Source: Lepidodermella squamata (lineage: Eukaryota > Gastrotricha). From it: a DNA stretch of 64,000 bases. Position 1 is the stretch's first letter. Each line of letters opens with the position of its first letter. This document shows, in pieces, positions 1 to 10,516 of this stretch. The position numbers were made by a program, and so were the translations under genes. The stretch spans positions 3,038,001-3,102,000 of the forward strand of contig JBLDXI010000003.1 of the NCBI GenBank assembly GCA_047495785.1. Direction: 5' to 3'. Under the pieces are notes generated by a model that did not search any database, was not told the origin of the DNA, and was given only the letters and a program-made list of their open reading frames with translations.

Positions 1-1584
1 AGATTGATGACCCCGCCGCAAGTTAGGCCCTTCGAAGCGGCATTGATCGTGCAAAAATCACCGCCCCAGCCATTCGGGCAGCGGCATTTGACGCAATTTT
101 TAGGGTCTTGATAGCCGCCGTTTTGACAGGGCTGGGGGAGTCTTGTGCTGCTACAAGCAGACGCTGAAAATACGTGAGAGTCGATGATAAGAAGTTTCAG
201 AGGTTAGAAAATGAACACCCGAAAAAAATCAGAAAATTATAGAGAAAAAAATAACTGATCCGATTTCTTGCGATTTAATTTGCAAATTTAAAATCGCAAT
301 TTACAATTAAAAAATTAAAAAATTAAAAAAAATTAAATGGATTTAATAAAATTAATTAAAGTTAAAAATTGACTGTAATCAATTTAAATTTTTTTTTAAT
401 TTTCCGCATCACTTTCTACCTCGATGTCCATCGTAGAAATTTAGGATTGAGAAAAACGGCTAAAAATACATACCGATGCAGTTGTAGTGGTAATTGATGC
501 GTTTAACGTCATTGAATGATAGATAATTCCGATTGCCCAAAGACGTGAGAAATTTGACATCAAGAGGTTCGATGACGCGCTTCTTGCCCCAATAATCGAT
601 CGAGAAGCCGAGCGAATCGTAGTGCATGATTGACTCGAAATCGTACGGCGCGCCGTAGTTGTTCAACTCAGAGGCAGAAACTTTCGCGAAATTCGATTCA
701 TATCCACTAAAATTTATTTGATTTTTACCTGGCTCTAATAAACAAATTAGACTTACGCCATGCAGTTCGCAAGATTCACCCTGATCGCGCTGTCCCGATC
801 GTTGCGCATTTGTTCGTGGTACATACCCAAGGCATGGCCAACTTCGTGAGCAGCAATACCAGCCTATTTTCGATAAATAATTCAAAAATAAAAACGTATA
901 AAAATAAAAACTTACCACAACGCAACCACTTCCAAGAGATATCGTCTGCGTTCTCGAAGAAATTGTTCCTGATTTTTTGAAAATTTAGAATAAAATAAAT
1001 TCGATATCCATTAAAATCGCTAACCGATATATGACCAACATCCGGAGCCTTTATTGAAAGTTATGGAGGGTGTGTTGGCAATGTCGCTAGGTCGGCTGAA
1101 TTCTTGGAACGAAACGCAAGTTGACGAAGACCACATATCGAGGCCTCGGCGGATAATAGCTTTCTCAGCATCACCTGTAATAAATAATATCATAATTAAA
1201 ATAAATTAAATGAATTAAAATTAAAATACTGTGAGTTCCATCGAAAGCGTATTTAATAGGGAAAGGCCATTTTCCGGAAGTAGTTGAAACTCGTTTAGCG
1301 ATTCCGTTCTGAACGCCCATTTCCTCTTCAATTGTTTGCAGGATCATTTTCGCTTGGTCGACAGTGAGTCGCATATCGTCCTCGAACAGGTACTCAGGCG
1401 GCGTATTAACGGGGCCGACTGGGTCGAGAAACGGCCTGGTTATATTATGCTTCTGGAGCATCAGCTGCGAAACCTGGCGCATGATCATCAACGCGTTTAT
1501 TGAGTCTTCAAAGGGCAAATCGCCAACAACTGCAGCAAAAGCCGCATTGCTTGAAAAAGCGAGAAAAATAACCGCCAACAGCAT
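1..1584 (-). CDS. Astacin-family (NAS type) zinc metalloproteinase, partial
   Basis: Secreted zinc endopeptidase of the M12A family. Exons read about 1230-1584, 1025-1174, 916-968, 757-863, 474-706 and 1-168. The ATG at 1584 opens a signal peptide ([17 protein letters not shown]). A propeptide follows with the LFEDD segment, which matches the family's aspartate-switch region, and an AKR cleavage candidate before the mature domain. The catalytic domain has the full zinc signature [12 protein letters not shown] and the Met-turn SIMHYD. It ends in [15 protein letters not shown]. The next exon encodes an EGF module ([12 protein letters not shown]) and the first residues of a CUB domain (CGGVIN), cut by the window edge. 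Order and motifs match nematode NAS proteins with EGF-CUB tails. All catalytic residues are present, so an active enzyme is expected. The exact NAS subgroup cannot be named. Confidence 0.9.
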
Positions 1585-2452
1585 TAAAAAGTAGGGTGAG
1601 ACCAAGTGAGTGTCTCAATTTGCTTGGACAGCTTTTTAAAGCGCAAAAAGGACGCTGCGCGAGAATTTATTACGAGTGCGCGCAGACAAAGGCGCGGCAG
1701 TGCGCGCGCGTGAGCGCTTGATCGCGCATTTTGATAATAACTTCAACAAAAGAGTGAGAAACTTGCCAGCGGCATGAAATTATTCAACGTATTTCCCGGT
1801 GATTACCGCTCGTTCTATCTTCGTGTCGCATCTTTCAGGTTAAACTGCAATTTCGACTCTAATTTTCAAACAAATATAAATGAAAAGGGTGTTTGCGACA
1901 TTTCAGCCCACGACAAATCAGCCAGGTTCTGATTTAATGATAGCGGCTATTATCGGTTACCGTATTTGCTCCTATTGCAGCACGGGCTGCTAAAACTTCA
2001 ACCTCGAAATTATCAAAAATTTAAAAATTAATTTGTGGTGAATCACTCATGTTTTTCGCGTTTTCGGACCGATTGTCCCCTCAAGCCTGGGCTACTATCA
2101 CAGCACCCCATGAGTTGCGCAACCATTTGGAATTTTAGAAAAAAAAGTTATGATTTTTAAATAATTTTTTTTAAATTAAGCCCACCGGGGGAATTTTCCA
2201 TCATTTATCCACGATTTTACCGAAAGAAGTTGAAAATTTACCGAGAAAACCCCGAAAACCCATATGGTAACTGGTTCGGTAATATTCGGTTTTTACCTGG
2301 TTGGATGAAATTAAATCGGATTTTTTAATGCTATCCACTAGAAACATACTTGACTACTATTATTATGGCGTATTAGATTTTTCTAAGATTTTTCTTGGCA
2401 CGAGATATGACTTCTCCTCTCATTTTAGAGTTTCTGACCGCTTTTCCGTGTA
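1585..2452. other. Gene-free stretch upstream of the astacin gene
   Basis: This is the presumed promoter side of the astacin gene. I see no convincing reading frame. GC-rich alternating purine-pyrimidine runs occur at about 1680-1720. The right end (about 2425-2452) resembles a sequence near 45420, part of an older dispersed repeat. Confidence 0.5.
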
Positions 2453-2677
2453 TACAGGGACCGGCAGAAGTTATTCTACAGACGCATTTGTTATAATCGT
2501 TATTGTCATCATTAGGAGTCATGTGACCGTCAATTTCTTCAACTTCTTCAATTTCATGCCGAAATTTCGCGTATGGGATTGAAGAAGTTGAAGAAATTGA
2601 CGGTCACATGACTCCTAATGATGACAATAACGATTAAAACAAATGCGTCTGTAGAATAACTTCTGCCGGTCCCTGTA
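2453..2677. mobile_element. Near-perfect palindromic foldback element
   Basis: Two 100-nt arms (2453-2552 and 2578-2677) are reverse complements with one mismatch that I can see, separated by a 25-nt loop. The outermost bases are TA, so the element can be read as CAGGGACC...GGTCCCTG with a TA target duplication. No protein is encoded. It looks like a non-autonomous element of a TA-targeting transposon. It appears to have inserted inside an older repeat, because sequences on both sides join up in a related copy near 45420-45490. Confidence 0.8.
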
Positions 2678-3034
2678 TTTCCTTTGTTTGCTTTACTTAT
2701 GGGACACGCTTTAGAGATAGGCGATTAAGGATCTAAACAATTGCGCCACCGATATTCCAGCCCTTGATTCAAACATTTCAGCACTCGAGAAATTTTACTT
2801 TTGCATGACAGCCGATATTTTGCATGAAAATTACCAACAACTCAACGCTTTTGGGTTTGAAACGCGCTTGTTCAATTTTATTGATAAATTTCATTTCGGA
2901 TAAAATACGACGTTAAACATGTTCATTGGAAATAAAATTTGAAAACAGAAATGCATGCGATAATAATAAAGATCATTATGAAATATTTAAAATTCGATGA
3001 CTTCGTCGATAAAATAATGAGATAAAAAACGAAA
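2678..3034. other. Gene-free stretch 3' of gene B
   Basis: It begins with the right half of an old repeat (tttgtttgc, then gggacacgcttt) that recurs near 45450-45480. The rest is AT-rich, with probable 3' untranslated sequence of gene B close to its end. No gene seen. Confidence 0.4.
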
Positions 3035-4981
3035 CTACGGCGTTAGCGTCGTTGTCGTCGATGTGGTCGCCGTCGTAGTAGTCGATGTGGTCGCCGTCGT
3101 TGTTGTCGATGTGGCCGCCGTCGTAGTAGTCGCGACATCAACCTGCGATTCGCATTCCTTCTTGCCCGCTTGTAGCAGCAGCTGTTTGATCAATTTCCGG
3201 TCAACCTTCGCCCTGATGGTCAAGCTGAGCGGAATAACGCTCAAATCACTGTCAGCATCAGCACGAGACACCGATGAATCACGGCGGCATTTGACCGGCT
3301 TGCGAGTTCGGAAAATGTGGCTTCGATCTTTCGGTTCATGTTTCGGCTTGTGAGTCGACGAGGCAACGGTCGTTTTGCCACCGCTATGACGAGGCTTATG
3401 GGTCTTCTTAACCCAGCCTTCAGGCTTGGCCCGGGTGACAGCATCGGAATCGCCGCTTGATAGTGCTTTTGGACGCTTCGATGATTTTCTGGTCGGATGA
3501 CTGGGCTGGGCGGTCACCTCACGCGGGCAGGTTGTTGTGACCTGATCGCTATCCGGCTTCGTCGGCTCCGCTTCGACCGGGGTCGTTCGCCTTCTGCTTG
3601 GACGCCTCGTGGTCGCGTGCTCACTTTCGACAGGTGCCGGAGTCGTTCGCTTTTTCCATTTCCTCGTCGTCGCCGGCTCGCTTTCGTGGGTCGGGACATG
3701 CTTCGTGGTCAGTTCCGGTTCAGGTAACACGACAGGAGTGGTCCGTTTCTTTGACCTTCTCGTCGGCTCAGCTTCGTGAGTAGGGCCATTTTTCTTAGTT
3801 GGTTCAGCCTTCGGAGTGGTCGCTTCAGGAATCTTCGGCGTTGTAGCAGCTTGAGTCGGTTCCGGTTCAGGAGGCACGTAAGGAGTGGTGCGTTTCTTCG
3901 ATCTCCTAGTCGTAACTGGCTCACTTTCGTGGGTCGGGACATGTTTCTTGGTCGTTTCCACGCACGCTGTGGTCGGTTCCGGCTCAGCTGGAACGTATGG
4001 CGTGGTCCGTTTCTTCGACCTTCTCGTCGTAACTGGTTCGCTTTCGGTCGTTTCAGGTTTGCTAGACACTTCAGGAACCTTTGGCGTAGTAGCAGCTTGA
4101 GTCGGTTCCGGTTCAAGTGGCACGTAAGGTGTGGTTCGTCTTTTCGATTTTCTCGCCGTAACCTGCTCAGTCTCATGGTTCGGATCATTTTGTAATATCG
4201 GTTCCGCCTTCGGTTCCGGTGTCCCTTCAGGAATCTTCGGTGTAGAAGCGGCTTGGGTCGGTTCCGGTTCAGCTGGCTCGTATGGCGTGGTGCGTTTCTT
4301 CGACCTCTTCGTATCAGTCTCAACCTCCGCAGCTGGGGTGGTAGGATCGGCAATGCATTTCGGCGGTTCCGGCCAAGTTCCGGTCGTAGTGTCGCATATG
4401 ATTACAGGGTCTTCGCTATCTGGGTGGAAACCCGGGTCGCATGAGTACGTTACTTTGTCGAACCAGTTGAAGCGGGTGGTGGTGAACGATCGAGTGGCCG
4501 CGTGACCGTTTTCGATATGGGGCGGCTCGCCGCATGATGCTCGGATTACTTTAGCAAAATCTAAATGGGGAATATATTGAAATAATAAATAAAATAATCG
4601 AATTGATTCATTCGTTTCCAGCACTTACGTAATTTACCTTAATCCAAAATATTATTGAAAAATCATTCAAAAAATTTATCAACTCAAAACTCAAATAAAA
4701 TAATACAATTTTAATAACAAATTTTTTAATTAAATATAAAAACTATTAATTATTAATTATTTTGAAAAAATTGGCAACAGTTTGTGTCCGGAAAACTGCG
4801 GTAATTGAAATGTATAAAAAATCGAAATCAAAATCAAACCTTTCGGATGAGGCAGTTTTTCGGGATCTTCGCCAGCTTTTACTTCAAGAAACGAAAATGT
4901 TTTAAAGGTACTTGAATTTTTTTTGTAATTTTGCCTACCTGCAGCTAAAATTGACACCAGAATGACAATGAGCCGGACCAT
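3035..4981 (-). CDS. Gene B: secreted one-CCP protein with Lys/Arg-TTP repeat stalk
   Basis: About 535 residues. Exon 1 (ATG at 4981) encodes a signal peptide, MVRLIVILVSILAA. A small exon (about 4843-4885, KAGEDPEKLPHPK) leads to the main exon ending at 3035. One CCP domain follows (CGEPPHIENG to PEPPKC). It closely resembles the third CCP of genes C and L, sharing TRS[FY] and DKVTY. The rest is a low-complexity stalk of repeats built on RSKKRTTPY and PEPEPTQAATTPK, repeated about eight times with varying spacing, then a Thr-rich tail. Dibasic RSKKR sites could be proprotein cleavage points, which is inference. The Thr/Pro stretches suggest O-glycosylation. No transmembrane segment is visible, so it is probably an extracellular matrix or mucin-like protein. 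The function is unknown. Confidence 0.8.
3050..3133. repeat. Short tandem repeat coding the Thr-rich tail of gene B
   Basis: About three copies of a 24-nt unit based on gtcgatgtggtcgccgtcgt. On the minus strand they encode the repeated TTTTATTS tail. Expansion by slippage would change tail length without breaking frame. Confidence 0.7.
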
Positions 4982-5257
4982 TGTTTCTAGGGGAATCTTG
5001 AATTTGAAACAGATAAAGTGATTCAGAAAACAAATGTGAAATAATAGTGTAAATCGATGTTGAAAATGACTTCTGTTGGCGTCTGTTGCCTTTTGAAAGT
5101 AAGCGCGACCCTGCCAAAATTGCGTAATATTTTCGTCGCGCCGCACGCGCTCTAATACATGGCGCGTGTCGGAATATTTTTGTCTACCTTTTGGACAATT
5201 TTTCTCCGTTCTTGCTGCTGATATTATTCTTCGTAACACAATGGACATACCGGGATT
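4982..5257. other. Upstream region of gene B
   Basis: Short intergenic segment with no coding signal that I trust. It probably holds the promoter and 5' untranslated region of gene B. Confidence 0.35.
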
Positions 5258-5628
5258 TGTCACTACAGATCGCGTGGTGTTTTCGATTCTTCAACTCAGA
5301 AAAAGGACCATCAGTTGTTGTTGGCAAAATACGATAACTTAAACCTTCCTTAAAAATCGGTGAATTTTCCAGAAGAGATACATACATCAGATCAGTTGAG
5401 GTAAACCTTCCCAAAAAAATAAGTAAAATTCTGAAATCATCATACTCGACCTTGGCGCTATGAAAATTATCCCCACAAGAATAAATCTTAATTCAAACCA
5501 GGCAACTTTTATTTTTGCGATAACATAGACTTTTTACAATTTCAGCAAAGAAATCAAAGCATTTGATAGTCCCAGACCACAATGATAAGATCCGCAAAAT
5601 GATCCACTTGACCAGACTTGTAAAATGG

Positions 5629-5790
5629 CTATCGACACCTAGCTCGATCGCACGGCGGTCTCTGGCAAATTATGGGCATCGAATATCGTCGGTAGGTATT
5701 ATGTTGTTTCGACGATAGCTTTCGCGTCTTGTAGCGAACCGATAGCTCGATAACGTACTCGGCAAATTTCGGAAACCAGGGATTCGACAT
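5629..5790 (-). CDS. Small basic protein family, member 1 (53 aa), unrecognised
   Basis: An intact frame of 53 codons starts at the ATG at 5790 and ends in TAG. It is the first of three paralogous frames in this window. The protein begins MSNPWFPKFAEYVIELSVR and ends in a Cys/Arg-rich tail (RARCR). By hand count it has 12 Lys/Arg and 3 acidic residues. There is no signal peptide or membrane segment. A TATA box lies 47 nt upstream. An AATAAA-type signal lies downstream near 5510. Compared with member 2, nine codon differences are silent and about six change the residue, mostly in the tail, and flanking DNA is far more diverged. That pattern suggests selection on the protein. I recognise no family. 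Confidence 0.6.
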   Translation of the reverse strand: MSNPWFPKFAEYVIELSVRYKTRKLSSKQHNTYRRYSMPIICQRPPCDRARCR

Positions 5791-5835
5791 TGTTAGACAC
5801 GAAAATGCTTGTAGGGTGAAACGATTTTCTCAGGT

Positions 5836-5845
5836 CTTTTATATC
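5836..5845 (-). promoter_or_regulatory. TATA box of small basic protein gene 1
   Basis: GATATAAAAG on the minus strand, about 47 nt before the ATG at 5790. The same motif at nearly the same distance precedes members 2 and 3. A CATTTTCG block just upstream of the ATG is also shared by all three. Confidence 0.6.
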
Positions 5846-6425
5846 GTATCCTGATTCTACCTAGATGTTATGTTGCCTATGAACCAGTGACAAAAGACAA
5901 ACGCGCAGACGGTCGATGTCTTTAATTGCAAGTAAATTTAATTTATTTAATCGAATTTAATTGCAGCGAACAGCTTTATGACAGATCGCTCGCTCTTTAG
6001 CTTCGTTTTAGCGCTGTCCTACATTTTTTTAATGACAGGTTCTCATAATCCGTAACAACGGAACGTCCACATAGTACGCGGTATAGTTGATATTCACTGA
6101 AACTTCAACTGGAAAATGGTCAATAGATAACTCAGGATATATTTTTTAGCGCCGTCACTTTTAATGACTGATCGCTTCGTTGCACAAGTTATACGGGCAT
6201 CAGACATTTTCGGACGTTTTCGCAAAAAAGTTGTCTTACGACTATCATTTATGGGGCGAAGTCACTCATGCGCCCGGTGACACAGGTTTGCAGTTCAATT
6301 GCAACCATGCGTCATGTGCGAATTTAATTAAGCTGGACAAGGAAATCTAAATACATGTACCCCTTGTCATTTTGCTGATTTTTTCCGATAGAATTCCCAC
6401 CTGTTACAAATGACACTGCGCTTAT

Positions 6426-7080
6426 ATTATGCAATATCGGCATGCGCGGGAAAAAGTGCTATTTCCACAACATGAAAACTTCCCGAGATGAATCATCGAA
6501 AAAACGTATTTTCCAAATTAGATGATTGCTCAATGTGGCTGCAGAAGGGCAATCGGCCCCGCTCTTTCGAATGACGATATCCATTTCTAGTTTTTGCACC
6601 CCGGGTGTGTTGGGCATAGCTTGCATTTTTTGCGAGAAGACATGGTTTGCGGACGGCTCCGGTTCGTCTCTTCGCGGCCGCCGCACTTTTGATGCTCGGA
6701 TTTTCAATTTTATTTTTATTTTATTATTTCAGTGAATCCATTTGCGAAGTTGGAGCTGGCAGCTCAACCTTGAACTGCCAAGGCCGTTTACGAATGGGTC
6801 AAATTTGACACATGAATGGTTATTGCAAAAAATTGTCGCCGCTAAGTTTAACGATGCGATGTATTCATTTTGCTGGGCTAGCATTCATTTTGTGCGTGAA
6901 TTCGGCTTCAAAAATATGAAGGAATGAGTGGGATAATTGGCACCCGTGTGCTAGACTAAGAACGAATAACTCTACACTTCGCTATTTTCTACCTGTTTAT
7001 GATTGATTTCGCTGGCAGTTCAATCCCGCTGGTTCACGCCGAAAACCAAATTTAGGGGAACCAAATTTCAAATCTTGGCA
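6426..7080. other. Gene-free stretch between repeat copies
   Basis: No gene with recognisable homology or splice structure is seen here. It lies between the first direct repeat and the gag relic and may be decayed internal transposon sequence. Confidence 0.4.
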
Positions 7081-7089
7081 CCAAACGCA

Positions 7090-7690
7090 AGCGTCTGAAA
7101 TTATGTTAACGCTGCCGGATACCGACAATGCTCACACGCATATGGAAGCCTTGAAAACCCGTTTCCAAAACCGTTCTACGGCGAATCGACTGCTATTGCG
7201 TAATCAACTGCTAACAACGAAATGCCGAGAGGCCTAGGTATCCACATTCAAAATTGAAAGACGATTAGGGATCGGCTGAATGCTATCGAGTCGCATGTCG
7301 ATGAGAGCGACATGATCGTGGCTGTGTTGAATAGCCTACCCGCGAGTTTCAACACACTAATTCAGTCTATTCAAATGGTCAAGAATGTGACATTGGATGA
7401 CGTGGAAGCGGCGCTGGCGTCGACGACTGACGTTGAAGCAAGGCAAAGGGCGAGATGTGGCTTTGAAAGTTGGGCGATTCAAGCACTTCAATAAGGGTCC
7501 TAACACAACAATAATCGTTCTGGGAAGATTGGTCCATGTTACAACTGTGGTATGATGGGTCATCTTCAAGATAGTCGCCGAAAACCAAGGAAACAAAGAT
7601 CGTCCGATCCACCAAAAAGTACAAGTAAACCAAAGGCGAAGAAAGAAGTTCAAGATCGAAGACTGAACCTTAATAAAATTCCTTTGTGCG
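7090..7690 (+). pseudogene. Copia-type retrotransposon gag relic
   Basis: Broken gag-like sequence. Around 7110-7234 one frame reads MEALKTRFQN then NRLLLRNQLL and runs into a stop. In a shifted frame, 7273-7440 reads LNAIESHVDESD, then MIVAVLNSLPASF and LDDVEAAL. This fits the copia Gag (UBN2) pattern, whose hallmark is a 'LxxLPxSF/Y' motif. At about 7530-7572 a zinc knuckle CYNCGMMGHLQDSR is visible with the last cysteine replaced by Arg. At least one frameshift and stops break it. No protease, integrase or reverse transcriptase follows. It is a dead fragment, and part of the domain name is inference from motif spacing. Confidence 0.65.
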
Positions 7691-8152
7691 AAACTTGCAA
7701 TTTTATCACCTTGGCGCGTTAGTGCGGGTGCAACGAATCAACTCGCCACACCCTATACAAAGGTTGAGGAATTTGTCACTAAAGATCGCGTAGTCATCAA
7801 CCAGCAAACTGAATCATTGAAGCGATTCTTTAATCGCAGAATAAAGGACCATTAGTTGCTGTTGGCAAAAAACGATACCTTAAAAGTCGGTGACCTTTCC
7901 AGGTGAGATGTGAGATACATACCAAGTTGAGGTAAACTTTGCCAAAACATACATAAAAATAAGCAAATTCCGAAATAATCAGACTCGGCCTTGGCACTAT
8001 GGAAATTATCCCACAAGAATAAAACGCGACATCATAGTTCAAACCAGGCAAATTTTATTTTGCGATAAATAACTTTTTCGGTTTAAATAAAAGTATTTCA
8101 TAGTTCCAGACCACAATAATAAGATCCGTGCTTGACCAGATTTGTAAAATGG

Positions 8153-8317
8153 CTATCGACACCTAGCTGGATTGATCGGCGGTCTCTGGCAAATTATGGG
8201 CATTGAATACCGCCGGTAGATATTATTATGATGTTTCGACGACAGCTTGCGAGTCTTGTAGCGGACTGAAAGCTCGATAACGTACTCGGCAAATTTCGGA
8301 AACCAGGAATTCGACAT
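8153..8317 (-). CDS. Small basic protein family, member 2 (54 aa), unrecognised
   Basis: An intact frame of 54 codons starts at the ATG at 8317 and ends in TAG. It starts MSNSWFPKFAEYVIELSVR and continues with RKLSSKHHNN, RRYSMPIICQ and a RCR end. It has one more codon than member 1, so the only indel between them is in frame. A TATA box lies 45 nt upstream. It has no predicted secretion signal. High positive charge and small size would fit a nucleic-acid-binding or packaging peptide, but nothing in the sequence proves that. Confidence 0.6.
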   Translation of the reverse strand: MSNSWFPKFAEYVIELSVRYKTRKLSSKHHNNIYRRYSMPIICQRPPINPARCR

Positions 8318-8361
8318 GTTTAGAGGCGAAAATGACTGTTGAATGAAACGATTTTCACAGG

Positions 8362-8372
8362 TCTTTTATATC
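8362..8372 (-). promoter_or_regulatory. TATA box of small basic protein gene 2
   Basis: GATATAAAAGA on the minus strand, 45 nt upstream of the ATG. It is conserved with copies 1 and 3. Confidence 0.6.
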
Positions 8373-9394
8373 GTTTGTCAGGGATGTCCGGGATGTCCGG
8401 ATTCTGCCTAGATCTTATATCGCCATTAAACTAGTGACAAGAGACGCAGACGTTCGATGTAGAATTTAATTGCATCGCTCAGCTTCATGACAGATCGCTC
8501 TCTTTTTTGCTTTAGGGCGGAAACATACATTTTTTCAATGACAGGTCTTATGAGTTATGCATATAAGTAAAAACGAGAACGTGTACAATGACGCAGGTGT
8601 CGATATTTTCCGACAAATGAAGGGGTATGAGTGGTCAATTTTCTGAGAAATAGACCATTAACCGTAAAACCCCTTTTGCGACTCATTTACTAATTCAATG
8701 AGTTTTCTGCTGTCAATTGTGAGTGACTGATCGCACCATTGCACAAGTTGCCTGCATCAGACATTTTCTAGCGGACGACCTCAAATAAAGGCTGTCCTAT
8801 ATGACTAAACTATTTTTGCTGATGTCACTCATCACCTGATTCGCCAATGTACACTGTTTTGTATAAATGGTAAACATGCGTCATCTGTGAATTTAAGCAG
8901 GACAAGGAAATCAAGATACCTACGTCTCGAGTGACTTCCCGTCATGTTGTCCAACATTTTCCGATAGAATTTCCAGCCTTAACCAATGACACGGCGCTTC
9001 TATGAAACACCCTACGTAGGACAATGGTGTCGGATAACTTTGATATATGCGGGGGATTTTTAGGTATTCATCTGAAATCTAAGGGGGAATCAACATCCCA
9101 CGGTTTATTCAAGCTGACTTTCCGGTGTTAAATATGGACAATTATGGGCAGAAAATAAACTTGAGAGCAAAATTTATATCTGAACTTTTGCTAGTAAATA
9201 AATTCTAGTGATATCTGGTTTATCGATTCCGTTAATTTTACCGATAATCGATCGATGTGGTTTTGACTCTTTTAAGGAAATCTACGTCAGCTGGAATTTA
9301 ATGCTGAACTATTAGTGACAAGAATTATTGTGCAAAAGCCCTTCTCATCCCTACTGTTCAAATATCGTTCCCAAAAATATAAAATATAGACTCA

Positions 9395-10140
9395 TTATTT
9401 GAGAGCAAAATTTATATCTGAATTTTTGCTAGCAAGTTTTCGAGTTACAGTATCTGAGCAAAATGTTTGGCACACCCATGAAATCGGTGTTTTTGACGTA
9501 TTTAGTCCAATTTTCGATCCCAATCAAAGATTTAATTCAATATTTAGCTCGAGCTCTCTCCGCCGAGTATTTCGATACCAAACATGCATGAAATTCAGTT
9601 GGTGTGAGCTCTTGGGAGATGATTAGCGATAATATGCTATGGCTTGATTTATTGATAAAACCAACCGATTTTTATCGATTTCCGTTAGGGATATCGATTA
9701 TTTTCAACAGACTAATCAACGATTTCACTTGATGCTAATTTTCAATCCTCCGCTTGGCCATGATTATCATTGCTGCAATTAAATATGCTAGAGACCGCAT
9801 AACCATGCCATAAACCATGTCGATATTTGACACAAATCACTTGCGATTCAGGCAATTATCGATAATATATGTCACGAGCTATGGTGGGCACCATAAGAAT
9901 GAACCATCATCTCATACGTCAAAATACTCACCGTAGCTTGCTCGAGCTTAATCTTCGAATAAAGATCTGTATAAGATGTAAATTTGGATTCTTTGGATTA
10001 ATACAATGAAAATACCGCATTTTAAAGGGTGTGCCAAACATTTTGCTCGAATACTGTATTTCTGGATTATCGATTCACAGTTTTATCGATATAGAATTCA
10101 GCAAAAATTCACATATAAATTTTGCTCTCAAATAATTCGC
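9395..10140. repeat. Outer inverted repeat around the mariner-like MITE
   Basis: The left arm (about 9400-9432, gagagcaaaatttatatc then ttttgctag) is matched in reverse at about 10095-10135. Another direct copy of the left arm sits at about 9163-9194. The MITE at 9448-10056 therefore appears nested in or beside an older palindromic repeat. Confidence 0.6.
9448..10056. mobile_element. Tc1/mariner-like MITE, 609 bp
   Basis: Terminal inverted repeats of about 30 bp: the left end is CAGTATCTGAGCAAAATG then TTTGGCACACCC, and the right end is its reverse complement with few mismatches, finishing CGAATACTG. TA dinucleotides flank both ends (9446-9447 and 10057-10058), as expected for a Tc1/mariner target duplication. 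I find no transposase frame inside. It is a non-autonomous element. Confidence 0.75.
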
Positions 10141-10516
10141 AATCAACAACGGCCTAGATAAGTCTGTTCTGCTCCGCAGAATATTCGATATCACCATGAA
10201 ATTTGCCAATAATCGATCAATCGATAACCGATATCAGCATTAATCGATTTACGCGTCAACAAATTATAAAATTATACAAAATATATCACGATTTTGTTTA
10301 TCAATTTTATTAGCAATTTACAGAACAAAGGTGCATTTCGAATTTGTCAGACTTAGCTTTTGGCTTTATATCATAAGTTTATATAGATGGTTGATAACAT
10401 ACAGAGAAGTTTACACTTTTTACGAATTTTACAAAATTTGAAAGGAGTATTTTTTGTAGTTTCACACGACAATCCGGCAATATTTTACTATTAGGTATAT
10501 TTCACTTTTGAGACAG

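Larger units (their letters stand above)
5258..6425. repeat. About 1.2-kb direct repeat, copy 1
   Basis: The stretch is alignable by eye along most of its length with 7769-9002 in the same orientation. Shared blocks include ggaccat(c/t)agttg, the small minus-strand reading frame, TGACAGATCGCTC, and a common end around tgacac-gcgctt. Non-coding parts are heavily diverged with many indels. The two copies flank a copia gag relic, so a long-terminal-repeat origin was considered. A third partial copy at about 10500-10750 has no gag beside it. Confidence 0.65.
7769..9002. repeat. About 1.2-kb direct repeat, copy 2
   Basis: Partner of 5258-6425 in the same orientation. It contains the second small basic protein frame and its TATA box. 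It has many indels relative to copy 1 outside the frame. Confidence 0.65.

Noticed and set aside
3050-3133. CRISPR-like regular repeat
   Set aside because: It is a short coding tandem repeat without unique spacers, in a eukaryotic gene.
7005-7045. GTTCAATCCC-like sequence resembling a tRNA T-arm
   Set aside because: No acceptor, D-arm or anticodon stem can be folded around it.
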